Of a DNA stretch of 64,000 nt, positions 11,662 to 24,200 are shown in pieces (position 1 is the stretch's first letter; the number at the start of each line of letters is the position of its first letter). Made by a program: the position numbers and the translations under genes. Below the pieces are notes generated by a model. The model did no database searches, was not told the origin of the DNA, and saw only the letters and a program-made list of their open reading frames with translations. Source of the DNA: Nemophila menziesii (lineage: Eukaryota > Streptophyta > Magnoliopsida > Boraginales > Hydrophyllaceae); the NCBI GenBank assembly GCA_029959085.1, contig JARWIR010000091.1, positions 1,178,001-1,242,000 on the forward strand, in the 5' to 3' direction.

Positions 11662-13275
11662 TGGTGGTCCTTTGTGTGTTCTAAAATAAATGCAAAAGTA
11701 ATCGAACCACAACCGCAAGTGTACGGTTGTCCCAAGTAATATAGTTGATAAAACAGATTCGTTCCAAGGACGGAATGGTTGACTCTAATGCTTATCAATT
11801 AATGAATAATTGCACTTTGAATATAAATAAAAGATTTGATAATGTTTGTTTGGTTTTCTAATTCCTAAGATAATTAAAGACTAAGTAAAAATGCAAATAA
11901 TGGAACTAGACGCAAATATGAGCAGAAGTACTTGAGAGACGCAAGGATTTCTCCTAACTCTATTTCATTTCATATGTTGTTTAAGGGACAAATCGGTCAA
12001 ATTAACATAGGTCGGGATTCGGAAATCTTCGTACCCCCGTCAGGGTGGACTACGAAGCTATTCTAGGGTGTCACAAACCCCGTCAGGGTGATTATGATCC
12101 ACCTTCGAATGATTAAGCTAAAAATACCCAATAGGCCATAAGATTAATTACGCTCGTCAGAGTCAAATAATTTCTATCCTATATTCTGTAATTAATTCTG
12201 TATCTAAACCCCCCGTCAAGATGATCCACACGCCACTATGTGGAATAGCTTAGATACTCATACCTGTTATTAATTAGCTACTTTAAGAACAATAAATAAA
12301 TACAAATTACAGAAACATGTAAAAGACCCAATTTGAATTAAATTACTGAAATCCCAAATCCAATCATATGAAATAAAACAAAGTAGGGATTAACCCATTA
12401 TGCGTTCCCAAGTATTAAATGGATTAAGCTCATAATTAACGGAAAGACAAAAACTAAAGACATAATTGGGTTCATAATGTTTTACAGAATAAAATAGAAG
12501 AACCTAATTACGGAGTTGATTCGGCTGCGAAGTGGAGATATAGACAGTCTCCAGCTCTTGGCTTCTTCTTTTCCTTGCTTCTGCTTCTTCTCCGGACACT
12601 CTCTTCTAAGGATGATTTTGAATTGAAGAATAAAATGAGAGGTATTTGACTCTCTCTCTAAGGATTTGTAAATTAAATAAAATATGAGAGGTACTGAATA
12701 ATGAGGTATAAAGGCCTATTTATAGTGGTAAAAACGGATTAGGGTTTTACTTAAGGTTTAAATGAAAATTAGAAAAGCCCAACTCCACTCTTGGCCCAAA
12801 ATCCCGTAACTGCTGATACACCTTCATTAAAACGGCTTTTCCCGCTTCATTACAACTCCGATTGACCTGAAATCAGTTGCTAAATTTCCGTAACTCGATA
12901 AGGAATGTTTTCTCTTCAAAGGTCAGCGGCTAAATCAGCTCTTAAGCGCCTCGAAATCAGCAATCTATGGCCTGGAAAACAGATTTTCAGCTCTAAAAAT
13001 AATATCTTCGGGATTTATCTTCAAGTCTTGACTTCATCTCGTGATCTTTGACTCTTCTTTCGGATTCCATTCCTAGCTAATATTCAAAAACTACAAACTT
13101 TGCACTAAAATACACAAGATTACGCGCAAAAGTTTAATAAATCAAAAATACTAGAAATAAAATAGGAATTCCGGATTATTGCATTTTTAACTCAAAAGTC
13201 TATCAAACTATTCAATTAAACATAAAAAATGATGTCTCCTAAGGGTCGAAAATAAGAACATTTAGTGAGACATCA
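11662..13275 (-). repeat. 3' LTR of the 11662-18910 element
   Basis: A 1614-bp LTR nearly identical to 17298-18910. On the minus strand it starts TGATGTCTCA and ends GGACCACCA. The terminal hairpin is TGATGTCTC with GGAGACATCA. An upstream TATA-like element (CTATAAATAGG on the minus strand) matches the one in the 5' LTR. Confidence 0.92.
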
Positions 13276-13286
13276 AGACCCCCAAC
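13276..13286 (-). promoter_or_regulatory. Polypurine tract next to the 3' LTR
   Basis: On the minus strand TTGGGGGTCT directly precedes the LTR start. Its position and G-rich nature fit the plus-strand primer tract of LTR elements, though it is short and contains pyrimidines. Confidence 0.45.
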
Positions 13287-15874
13287 TCAAACCTTTGTCG
13301 TTCCGACAAAGCAAAACTAAAAACAAGGGGAATGAAGTAGATGCAAGAGAAAATAGAAGCTAGCAAATAAACCCTAAAGCAATGCTAAAGATAAATCTCA
13401 TATAGCAAACATTAAGAACTAACATATACATACACTAATCATGCAACATCAAACACAAATAACTTCAATCATAAAATTAACTTTGCAATGCTGGAAGGTT
13501 ACACTTGTACTCATATCTGTATGATGGCTATAGGGTGGTCATTAATCCTAACTAGCTTTGAACGCTCCACCTAGCATATTCCCTATCAACAGAATCATAA
13601 ATTCACTATGTACTTAGGAATCGCGAGGTCTTTACGGTTTTAATAATGGCTTAAGGACGGTATGGATGTATATTTGGTAAATTTGAAGTGAGCTTTTGGC
13701 TCTCTCCTCACTTACCATCAACAATGTCCTCGAGCTTGAGTTTACGCTAAAAAATGTTCTCACTCACCCATTTAACGCATTAATGTTGCGTCCCCATGTT
13801 AACCCAAATAAAACTAAGATGATTTCCAAAAATTATTCCACTTTGCCGATTTATTTATTCTTTCTTTTTATTTTCTTTTTTTTCATTTTTTTTTGTACAA
13901 GATACCCATGACCATCATTTTGATGTGAAAAGTCATGTCTCTTATAATTTTCTTTTTCTTTTTTAAATTTCGGCAAAGGGTTACAAATAATAATATCATC
14001 TTTTATTTTTTTGTGCCTCAATACAAACACATATAATCCCTTCCCAATGTAATTTCCCAAATGTGGACCCTCCACCCCAAACTCAAGCTCGAGACAAGTC
14101 TCAGGGTTGTGATTCAAGTGCGGGTCATTTGGTCATGCCTAATAATCTAAAGGATAATGGGCTTATATCGTGGCTACAAAAGAAAGGCTTAAGGCTCAAA
14201 ATTGGGCTAAGACGGATAAAATTATAATAAGGGATAGCAAGCTAAAAGGCTTCAAATGGCTAACAAAGAACTGCCCCTATCATTTTCCTAAATACATAGC
14301 TTGTCTTTAGTTCATATCTAGGTGGGTTCTCTACTAATTAGGATTTCACGTTCTACACACCAAACATATTCCTTAAGTACAAGCTTACTTCTTTTGCATT
14401 GTTCGTTAATTTTTCCTATTCATTATCTATGTTTGCATGCAATTGTAAGTGCGTTTTATGTTATTCCCTAAAGTCCACTATTTATTATCATAGATTCATC
14501 AAAAGTATGCTTAAAAGGGACATTTAACATCTTCTACAGTCAAACGCAACTCCTAATTATTTTATTGAAAGCAATTAAAACAAATAAACACATAAAAACT
14601 GGGATGAGGCAACGAACCCCACCCCAAACTCAAAAATGAGTCGTGTCCCCACGACTCGAAAAGACTCAATAAAGCAATTAAACTAATATACACTAAATGA
14701 GAAAGGATAGGAAAACATATCTGTATCGGCACTAGGCCGATTACGTGTAGTCTCATGTTGAAGTTTTGAATACTTCGAACTCTCATGTCATATTTTCCAA
14801 GTCTTCATCTTTTCCTAACCCTCTAAATCATCATCTCTTCTACGAAAATCTTTCCTCAACATCCAACTTTTTATCTTCATCATGTTCTTCGTACCTTTTC
14901 CAACCTTCATGGTCATCTTTGATGACCCCAAACTCAATTTTTCACCTACTTAAAGATTACTTGCAAAATATATAATATTAATAGGCTCAAACAATTCACA
15001 ATTCCTCCGCTAAATAACTAAAATAAATCTTAATTCCCAACTGGTAATAGAAATAAAAGAATAGTTCTAGCTATTTTACCGGATTGGCCATGGAATTTAT
15101 GATGATTTGATACCTTGCACTTGCAATCTCCAACCTTCAAAGTACCAAAGCTATTGATGAAACTTGTGTCTCTTACTATTGTTGAAAGTGGCACAGTAGT
15201 GGGATTGGTGATTTATTTGAGATGGGTATTTAATATCTATGGTGTTGGAGAGGTTTAAAGGATATAATTTAAGCTTTGGTGAAAAAAATTTTGGGTTAAA
15301 ACTTGAATTTCTTGGTGTTCTTGGAAAGATTTGTGATTGATTATGTGTTGGGATGATGTTTAGAGGTAAGGATTGGTGATATATTGGTGTTTTGATGGTG
15401 GAATTTAAGTGTTTTTGGAGCTTTGGTTCGTCATCAATGGTGCTAAGTGGAGACGCAACCACGAGACGCAACTAATGGCGGGCCTCAAAACGCTGGGTCA
15501 GAAACTTTTAGCTGTTCATACGAAATTTTCGACTTCACCATTGGATAGAGCTCGAAAAGTTATGCGGTTTAGGCTCAAGAAAAAGTTAATTCCGACCTCC
15601 GAGCGTCAAGTTATGATCTTCTGAAGTTTTGATACCTGGGGTACAGCACCGAAAACGGGTACCCGCATTCTACAAACCGGGTACCCGGTTTCTACTGTAT
15701 TTGAACCCAAAATTTTCATTCTTTTTCGTTCTAGGTACCCAAAACTCGTGACCTTCACTCCTGTAATCATCAAAAACACCAACCTTCCTCATTTCTTACA
15801 AATAAACACTAAATAAATAACCATTACTCTAATTTATACTACGAATTTAAAGACATGAAAGCAATTTAAAACAT
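13287..15874 (-). other. Long non-coding 3' region of the LTR element
   Basis: About 2.6 kb between the ORF and the 3' LTR without a convincing reading frame; the short frames present are dispersed over both strands. Near 15645-15735 there is a palindromic GGGTACCC-rich stretch. Element 29512-36440 also has a palindromic GC-rich repeat shortly after its ORF (34300-34770), in a similar place. Confidence 0.55.
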
Positions 15875-15909
15875 GGGTTGTCTCCCAAGAAGCACTTTTA
15901 TTTAACGTC
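15875..15909 (-). other. Conserved post-ORF motif (copy 1)
   Basis: Just downstream of the ORF the minus strand reads GACGTTAAATAAAAGTGC followed by TTCTTGGGAGACAACCC. Nearly the same sequence sits 26 bp after the ORF of the other element (34104-34138). From memory, similar TTGGGAGGCAACCC motifs follow the pol ORF of Athila/Tat-type gypsy elements. Its function is unknown. Confidence 0.6.
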
Positions 15910-15935
15910 ATTTAAAGTTTGACGGGTTACCTCCA

Positions 15936-17216
15936 TTATCCCTTGAGTATGTAGCCTCCCCAGCAGTGGGTGAGGTTATGTATGTCTACAATTCGCCGCC
16001 TTTGACCTCTCAAAGGTTGTATCTCTATTAATTTTGCTGTCACCAATCGAGTAACAACAAATGGTCCCATCCACGCATTTTTGAAACCTCGTGGCCTATT
16101 CTCTTGTTTAGAAGCCTTCCAAGCAACCTTGGTTCCAACCCCAAACTCATCTTTAGCTCTCTTTTTCACGGGTTCATGGTGGTGGTCCTTCTCTTTAACC
16201 TCTTTAGGTACTTCTAGAACAATGGGTAACTCAAGTTGCACCTCCTCTAGCTTTTTGTCCAAAACAATGGATGTTTCAGAACTTTCTTTTGTTATGAGGG
16301 ACACGTCTTCAATCTCAATCTCTACACTCGCATTCTCATTTAATTCTGAAATAGCTCCTGTGAATATTTGTTGCGGTGTGAGTTCTTTTGTATCACTTTC
16401 AAGCATTTGGGTGTTGGTTCTAGCTTCGCTAAACGCTTCTACAAATGCTTTATTTACTGTATCATCCTCTAACATGTCTATCTTTATCGGATTTGGAGGT
16501 GATAAAAGAGGAGTATTAGGTGGAGAATCCATCCTAATCTCTTCTATTTCTTCTATCTCTTTTTCAACCAAGGACTCAACATTTGATTCCTCTAAAACCA
16601 GCTTGGTAGATTCTTCTATAGCCGAAATATCATCTTTACAAAATTCAAACTCATCATCAACTTGCTTATCAATAGTTACCTCATCTATGCTTAGCGTGAT
16701 CGGTTCTTCTCTCATTGGAATCTCTAGTTCACTAATTGCAACTTGTGGCGATTCCAATTCATCCTCTTCTTGAAGACTAAACTCTTCAAATACATCGAAC
16801 CAAACATCGCTATCAATTCCAATGGCCTCATCATCAATTGTTGTACCTTGGCCAAGTTGCATAGATGGTGCTTGTTGTATCCTCTCAATTGTCTCTGTGA
16901 GTTGCATCAATCTTTGCTCCATAATTTGATGTTTTTGTTGCATGTCTTGCACTAATGATGTGGTAGCATTGATCATTGCCTCATCAGTTTTCATATTAAC
17001 CATTGAAGTGTTGATGAAACCATTGAGTGATTCTTCCAACTTCTTGAGCCTTTCCTCGTGATCTCTAAAGCTCCCTCGTGTCAAATTCTGAAAAGTATAT
17101 ATGCAATCAAAGGAGTCTTGCAGTTGATCCCACCAGGATTGTGGTGGAGTTTGAACTTGATAACGAAAATTCTCCATACCTAAAGAAAAACCTGAAAAGA
17201 GACTAAAACAAACCAA
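15936..17216 (-). CDS. Gag-derived protein with integrase-tail (GPY/F-like) module
   Basis: 426 codons, uninterrupted. The N-terminal third is a coiled-coil-like segment (HEERLKKLEESLNGF…MEQRLMQLTETIERIQQ) resembling the C-terminal part of Athila-type gag. The middle is very acidic. Around residue 250 a block (DDTV-KAFVEA…QMLE…LTPQQ-FT) aligns with the same block in the other element's ORF at 33163. The last 70 residues (VGTKVAWK…WMGPFVVTRL…HNLTHCWGGYI) fit the SH3-like GPY/F module found at the end of gypsy integrases. Capsid core, zinc knuckle, protease, RT, RNase H and integrase catalytic core are all missing. It starts 58 bp inside the primer-binding site, so it is the element's main product. 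Met13 (…GMENFRY) is a possible alternative start. Function is inferred only from these pieces. Confidence 0.7.
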   Translation of the reverse strand: MVCFSLFSGFSLGMENFRYQVQTPPQSWWDQLQDSFDCIYTFQNLTRGSFRDHEERLKKLEESLNGFINTSMVNMKTDEAMINATTSLVQDMQQKHQIMEQRLMQLTETIERIQQAPSMQLGQGTTIDDEAIGIDSDVWFDVFEEFSLQEEDELESPQVAISELEIPMREEPITLSIDEVTIDKQVDDEFEFCKDDISAIEESTKLVLEESNVESLVEKEIEEIEEIRMDSPPNTPLLSPPNPIKIDMLEDDTVNKAFVEAFSEARTNTQMLESDTKELTPQQIFTGAISELNENASVEIEIEDVSLITKESSETSIVLDKKLEEVQLELPIVLEVPKEVKEKDHHHEPVKKRAKDEFGVGTKVAWKASKQENRPRGFKNAWMGPFVVTRLVTAKLIEIQPLRGQRRRIVDIHNLTHCWGGYILKG

Positions 17217-17273
17217 GCGTAAAATAAATGCAATTAAACACTAAAAGATAAACACCGGGGTCACACGCTACCG

Positions 17274-17291
17274 TCCCCGGCAGCGGCGCCA
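17274..17291 (-). promoter_or_regulatory. Primer-binding site (tRNA-Asp type)
   Basis: On the minus strand TGGCGCCGCTGCCGGGG starts six bases after the end of the 5' LTR. It matches the complement of the plant tRNA-Asp 3' end except for one base. The same tRNA is used by Athila/Tat-type gypsy elements. Confidence 0.8.
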
Positions 17292-17297
17292 AAAACT

Positions 17298-18910
17298 TGG
17301 TGGTCCTTTGTGTGTTCTAAAATAAATGCAAAAGTAATCGAACCACAACCGCAAGTGTACGGTTGTCCCAAGTAATATAGTTGATAAAACAGATTCGTTC
17401 CAAGGACGGAATGGTTGACTCTAATGCTTATCAATTAATGAATAATTGCACTTGAATATAAATAAAAGATTTGATAATGTTTGTTTGGTTTTCTAATTCC
17501 TAAGATAATTAAAGACTAAGTAAAAATGCAAATAATGGAACTAGACGCAAATATGAGCAGAAGTACTTGAGAGACGCAAGGATTTCTCCTAACTCTATTT
17601 CATTTCATATGTTGTTTAAGGGACAAATCGGTCAAATTAACATAGGTCGGGATTCGGATATCTTCGTACCCCCATCAGGGTGGACTACGAAGCTATTCTA
17701 GGGTGTCACAAACCCCGTCAGGGTGATTATGATCCACCTTCGAATGATTAAGCTAAAAATACCCAATAGGCCATAAGATTAATTACGCTCGTCAGAGTCA
17801 AATAATTTCTATCCTATATTCTGTAATTAAATCTGTATCTAAACCCCCCGTCAAGATGATCCACACGCCACTATGTGGAATAGCTTAGATACTAATACCT
17901 GTTATTAATTAGCTACTTTAAGAACAGTAAATAAATACAAATTACAGAAACATGTAAAAGACCCAATTTGAATTAAATTACTGAAATCCCAAATCCAATC
18001 ATATGAAATAAAACAAAGTAGGGATTAACCCATTATGCGTTCCCAAGTATTAAATGGATTTAGCTCATAATTAACGGAAAGACAAAAACTAAAGACATAA
18101 TTGGGTTCATAATGTTTTACAGAATAAAATAGAAGAACCTAATTACGGAGTTGATTCGGCTGCGAAGTGGAGATATAGACAGTCTCCAGCTCTTGGCTTC
18201 TTCTTTTCCTTGCTTCTGCTTCTTCTCCGGACACTCTCTTCTAAGGATGATTTTGAATTGAAGAATAAAATGAGAGGTATTTGACTCTCTCTCTAAGGAT
18301 TTGTAAATTGAATAAAATATGAGAGGTACTGAATAATGAGGTATAAAGGCCTATTTATAGTGGTAAAAACGGATTAGGGTTTTACTTAAGGTTAAAATGA
18401 AAATTAGAAAAGCCCAACTCCACTCTTGGCCCAAAATCCCGTAACTGCTGATACACCTTCATTAAAACGGCTTTTCCCGCTTCTTTACAACTCCGATTGA
18501 CCTGAAATCAGTTGCTAAATTTCCGTAACTCGATAAGGAATGTTTTCTCTTCAAAGGTCAGCGGCTAAATCAGCTCTTGAGCGCCTCGAAATCAGCAATC
18601 TATGGCCTGGAAAACAGATTTTCAGCTCTAAAAATAATATCTTCGGGATTTATCTTCAAGTCTTGACTTCATCTCGTGATCTTTGACTCTTCTTTCGGAT
18701 TCCATTCCTAGCTAATATTCAAAAACTACAAACTTTGCACTAAAATACACAAGATTACGCGCAAAAGTTTAATAAATCAAAAATACTAGAAATAAAATAG
18801 GAATTCCGGATTATTGCATTTTTAACTCAAAAGTCTATCAAATTATTCAATTAAACATAAAAAATGATGTCTCCTAAGGGTCGAAAATAAGAACATTTAG
18901 GGAGACATCA
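17298..18910 (-). repeat. 5' LTR of the 11662-18910 element
   Basis: A 1613-bp LTR. The terminal hairpin is TGATGTCTCC with GGAGACATCA (perfect). A TATA box, TATAAATA on the minus strand, is at 18352-18359. It is followed on the minus strand by the primer-binding site. Confidence 0.92.
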
Positions 18911-19618
18911 AATATCCGCCGAAGAGCGTCCATGGCATGGTGGCGAACGGCGGGGAAGATCCAGCAGCGAACAAGCTTCTCAACGAACCTAGCTGCGTGG
19001 TGGTGGTTCGACTTGGTGTTGCAAAGTGGTGGTTCTAGGTCATTGTGCAAGGTGGTGGTGCACATCACTGTTTTACATTTGTACACCATCAAGGTTAACT
19101 GTCAAACCATCGACTTTTAACTGTCATACCATCGTTGTGTTATGCACATCACTGTTTTACATTGTACACCATCAAGTTTAACTGTCAAACCACCGACTTT
19201 TAACTGTCATACCATCGGTGTGCTAGTTAATATCGATGGGTTGTAAATACTGTTGTTTTGGACTGTATGAAAAACAGACGGGTTATGTGTGTAATATCGA
19301 TGGTGTGCTAGGTAATATCGATGGGTTGTAAATACTGGTGTTATTTTGTGCTTTGATTTAATGTATTTAGCTTTAATTTATTAAAGATATATATAAGTGA
19401 TTTTCTATTAGTTTATTGTTTTATTTTGTGCTTTAATTTAATATATTTGGCAATTATTTCCTTTTTTTATATTAATTGATTGATTGCATATAATTAGGAA
19501 ATTAGTTTTGGTAAGTCAAAAGATATTAATGGAGCAGAATGGCAATTTCGACTTTTGGGGTGGGTTGGACATGATGGGCAACTGACAATAGTCTGTGGAC
19601 TTCATGAGTAAATCACCC

Positions 19619-20860
19619 TTTTTTAAAATACAAAATAGTCCTTTTATAAATATAAAGTCCTAAGTTTTTTAGTCTTTATATTTTTGGAAAATATTTTTAA
19701 AAATTGCAAAATAGTCCTTCATTTTTTTAAAAATACAATAAATTAAATTTCATTCTAAAATTATCAAAAATGTATAATTGCAAATTTAGTAAAACATATA
19801 ATCAAACCTTATTTTTTCGTCATTATACTTTTTTTCAATATTCTTTAAAATTACAAATTAGTCCTTCTTTTTTTTTTAAATACAAATTAACCCAAAAATT
19901 CCGATAAATTAAATTTGTTCTTAAATTATCTAAAATTATCTAAAATACTAAATTGCAAATTTGGTCCAAAATATAATCAAACCTTATTTTATAGTCCTTA
20001 TACTTTTTTTCAATATTTTTTAAGTTGCAAATTAGTCCTTTTTAAAAAAAATACAAATTGACCCTAAAAATTCCAATAAATAAAATTTCATTCTAATTAT
20101 ATAAAATTACTAAATTGAAAATTTAGTCCAAGATATAATCAAACCTTATTTTTTAGTCCTTACACTTTTTTTCAATATTTTTAAAAATATAAAATTAGTC
20201 TTTTTTTTAAAAACACAAACTAACACTAACAATTCCAAAAATTTGTTTTCTAACCCTAAGTCATCCAACATTCCAAATTATTCCAAAAAAACTACAAAAA
20301 TTCATATCAATAAATTCCTAAAATGGACTCTAACACGCAAATCATGTTAAATAGTCATTTCATGCATTCAAAACCCTAATTATTAGCCAAAGTGTATTTA
20401 ATTTTTTTTAACTAATTGTTAACAAATCTAGCTATCCAAATGTGTTAAAACTATCACCATTCACTCCTAAATATCCCATATTACATTCGGAATTAGCTAT
20501 ATCATGTAAAAATGAGAGAACAAAAAAGTTGGAAAGCAAACATAAGAATTAAAACATAAAAAGTGGATGAAAATCATACTTTTAATGATGAAATAGAAGA
20601 TACTTTGATGTACATAAACACAAGCAAAAAAAAAGGTTAGAAAAATAATTAGTGAAATCATTAGAAATCACAAGAAATAGATGGAAATATTGGATTAGGA
20701 GTTGATTTTATTACCTTTGGAATGGATTAGTAGTTGATATGAGCTTCAATTGCAGATGGAAATGGAGTTTTTATTAACGGTGTTTCATTTTTGTGAATAA
20801 GAGATAGAGATGAGTGAAATGGAGAGGCTCGGCAGGTTGTACATATAGTACTTTTTGTTT
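19619..20860. other. AT-rich CACTA interior with an imperfect tandem repeat
   Basis: No coding potential. Between about 19670 and 20215 an AT-rich unit recurs roughly three times; the motif ATAATCAAACCTTATTTT appears near 19803, 19978 and 20140, giving spacings of about 175 and 162 bp. Each unit also contains AATTAGTCCTT and a TTTTTTTCAATATT stretch. Confidence 0.55.
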
Positions 20861-21175
20861 AGCGACTACATCGTGTAGTCGTAACGATAAGGAAGTCGTC
20901 GTTAGAAAGAGAAGTGACCGAAACTTGCCTCATTCACGACTACTTTGTAGTCGCGAAACATCGGGTACGAAACGCGTGTCCTTTAATGAGAGGGAAAATG
21001 GACTGCCCAATTTTAATGGATATTAGATTCACCTTTAACGACCACTATGTAGTCGTTTATAATGATTTATATTTCTCGACTAGTTCATACGCATGAACTA
21101 GTCACAAATGACCCCCACTAATTAACGACTAGTTCTTCATCTCTTTCGACTACAATGTAGTCGCTAATGATAAAA
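20861..21175. repeat. Internal cluster of CACTA subterminal-type palindromes
   Basis: GACTACATCGTGTAGTCG, GACTACTTTGTAGTCG and related palindromes recur here, 4.4 kb inside the right end. They are the same type as the terminal clusters at 7320-7740 and 25240-25560. This may mark the end of a second, merged CACTA copy or an internal regulatory region just 3' of the transposase remnant. Confidence 0.6.
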
Positions 21176-21234
21176 TTGATTTTTTTTTCTTTTTTATTTA
21201 ATTGTAAAGAACAGTTTTAATATTTAAACACCTG

Positions 21235-24200
21235 TTATACAATCAAAAATAGCAATATAATCAATTTCACATAATCATAATAAATCATCAATTTAAATAC
21301 CAAATTAAAAAAAACACGAAATTGAATACACAAAACAATAAAGATATAATAAAACACTTCAATTTGTTTCGTCGTGTCAACAACTTCCTCATCACTATCA
21401 ACATATATTGGTTCCTCTATTTCATCATAGGCATACTCGTCCATTGTATCATCCAAAAACTCGTCCTCTTCATCAATAATTAAATCTATATGCAATAGAA
21501 GGGTCAAATTGGAGCTACTCACCAGTTGTCAAGTTTAACTATTAGTACTCCGTCTCTGAGTTCACCAAAGAAATCACGATAATCTCCTTTTCAGTAGATA
21601 GTGATTCTGCACCCCCATAACTTGGGACTCCATCCATGCCTATCATTGATTTCCCAAACAACTTTCCACCCTTTTTGTGTTTTCCTTGAATTAATCTCAT
21701 CAATGTAAAACATTTTTTTGCTTGTGTCGCTAAGATGTATGGTTTGTCTCTCCAAAAAAAACTAGACGTGTTAATAAAGGTTACCCCATTCTCTATCCTC
21801 GTAGTGCTCGTGTTATACCAATTACACTCGAATAACACAACGAAACAATCACTATCATATGTTACCTCTACAATCTTGAATAATTCACCGTAATACGGTT
21901 TCCCTTCACACGTGGTACATACCCCGTAATACTAAGTCACTCTTTTTTCTCCTTTTTCACGAGTAACTCATTTGACACCATTCACAACACATGAATCGTA
22001 TTTATAAACCGGACCATGAGACTTACTAGCCCATAAAATCATCTCACGGGTAGCAAATGCATCACCGAAATTTTTCATTTCATAAACCTACAAACAAGAA
22101 CAATTATAATAATATTGTCTAACATTGAATCTTAATTTGATATTTGAATGGATCTATACCTTATGCATAAACTAATCTCGGAAATTTTGTTGGTGTTTCC
22201 TCTCTTTATCGGCTACATGGCCCGATAGCGTGGCTTTGTGTTCTCTGCACATTTGAAGACCGAAGTCAATACTTTTTCCATAATGAATGAAAAAAATAAT
22301 AAATACAAATGATCAACTTACGTCATTAAACGTTGGATTTCGTCGCAATTAAGTAGGATGTAACAGTTGATTTGCTCCTTCTCTACGTATTGCAAAATAC
22401 CAAACTCTTTTTTACCTAGTAGAGTACACTGGTTCTTAGATACCGATAAATCTTTAGGTTGAGATACAGTCTCGGTATATCTACCCAGTTCGTTGAATTT
22501 TTTTTTCTTCTTGAAGATAACGCGATATGAAAGTCAAAGTCTCCTCTACGGCGTATCCCTCAGCGATTGAACCCTCCGGCCTAGCCGGGTTTTGTATGTA
22601 CTCCTTCAACTTCTTTAAATACCGCTTAAACGGGTAATGCAAAGCATCTGAACCGGTTCCCCTAACAAAGCTTCGGCGTATAAGTGTATAACCAGATGAA
22701 TCATTATATTGAAAAACGCGGGAGGCAAAATTATTTCCAGTCTGCACATAACTCTTTCCTACTAAGATTTTTTTACAAACGACTCTAAACACGTTAGCTA
22801 ACCCAATAATCGCATCACTAATCGATTTATCTTCAATAAGTCTGGGGATACTAGCCACGAAAAGATACTGCATCATCACGTGACAGCCGTACGATTTCAT
22901 TCCGATAGTCTTGCCCATATTACTTTGAACATTATTTCTAAAACTAGATGCAAAACCATCGGGAAAATTCTATGCCTTCAACCAGTCAAGAAATATTTTC
23001 CGCTTTTCCGTTGACAAAGTATACTTTGCTCGCTTCATTATCGCTTTACCTCCTCTTGATATCAACCACAAATATTTCCTGATGTTCATATCCTTAAGAT
23101 CCATTCTTGCTTACAAGTTATCTTTGTTTATTTTCCCATCAAGACCTATAACTGTACCAAACAAACTATCACACACATTATTCTCGCAATGCATAACATC
23201 AATGTTATGTTTCAACAAATTTTTGGACCAATAAGGTAAATGATAAAGAATACTCTTTTTCTTCCAATTGAATTGACGAGGACCAGTTTTCTTCAGGATC
23301 TTGACTCCAAAATCCTTGTTTTTACCGAGAAACACAATGGGCAACCCATATAACTCTGAATATCAGCAGGAGTATGTTTCCTCGATGGGTCCTAATGATC
23401 GGTACCGGGTACAAAACCTTGTCTTTTCTAAATCGATGTCTGGGAGGTAACCAACGTCTATGGTCAAATTAAATCACCCCTTTCATCAACTTCTTCGACG
23501 GAGTAAAATCCATGCATTCTGGGCAAGTTGAGTAACCTTGACCTGACCATCCTGAAGTGTATGACCTAGTACGGTAATCATTAGTCGTGGACAACAAGCA
23601 AACCTTCATTGTAAACTCTTGCTTCATGTGGGCATCATACGTAAGGATCCTTTTCTCCCACAACTTGTCCAAATCATCTATAACAGGTCGAAAAAAGACA
23701 TTCATGTCCTTACCGGGTGAATGGGGTCCCGGAATCAACAAACAAAGCTGAAATATGGTCTCCTTTACGCATTCCCACGGTGGCAAGTTGTAGACGGTCA
23801 ATATAACTGGCCACATGCTGTATGAGTTGTTCAACATAGAGAATGAACAAAAACCATCGATACCCAGACCCTATAGAATAAATTCCGAGGTTCACTAGCA
23901 AACTCATGATGTAACTGTACAAATCTCTACCAACTATCACCATCAACCGGATGACGCGACACATCTGGGTCGGTACTCTTCCATGTACGGTGCCAAATCA
24001 TATTTTCGGCAGTGTGTCTCAAAGCATAAAGTCGCTACAAGCTTGGCGCAATCGGAAAATATCAGAGTTTCTTATGCGCTACTTTCTGACCCTTCTTCGG
24101 GTCCCATCTGTATTCACTACATACTGGACACTTGTCGAGGAATTCATTTTCCTTGTAAAATGATTCTCAGTCGTTCACGCAAACAACGATGGTAGTGTAC

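Larger units (their letters stand above)
11662..18910 (-). mobile_element. Non-autonomous LTR retrotransposon with two near-identical LTRs
   Basis: A complete 7249-bp element in minus orientation, bounded by TG…CA and by a perfect 5-bp TSD AATAT (11657-11661 and 18911-18915). The LTRs are 11662-13275 and 17298-18910. By eye they differ at about a dozen bases plus one 1-bp indel, close to 99% identity, so the insertion is recent. A primer-binding site complementary to tRNA-Asp lies at 17274-17291, and a short purine-rich tract abuts the 3' LTR. The only sizeable ORF (15936-17216) lacks protease, reverse transcriptase, RNase H and the integrase core, so the element must rely on enzymes made elsewhere. 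It is inserted in MULE copy Y. Confidence 0.92.
11065..19618 (-). mobile_element. MULE-type element (copy Y), split by an LTR retrotransposon
   Basis: The left end reads GAGATATTAACTTATATAG and the right end, inverted, reads GGGTGATTTACTCATG. The element therefore lies opposite to copy X. A perfect 9-bp TSD, TTTTTTAAA, flanks it (11056-11064 and 19619-19627). Removing the LTR element (11662-18910 plus one target copy) leaves about 1.3 kb. The interior has a GC-rich segment (11290-11661 and 18911-19040) with no clear protein match, then ATGGGTTGT/GGTGTGCTAG repeats. The right 180 bp closely match the left end of copy X. Confidence 0.8.

Noticed and set aside
16081..16773. 230-codon Ser-rich plus-strand ORF
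   Set aside because: It lies opposite the minus-strand gag-derived ORF (15936-17216), which has family similarity; the plus frame is its shadow.
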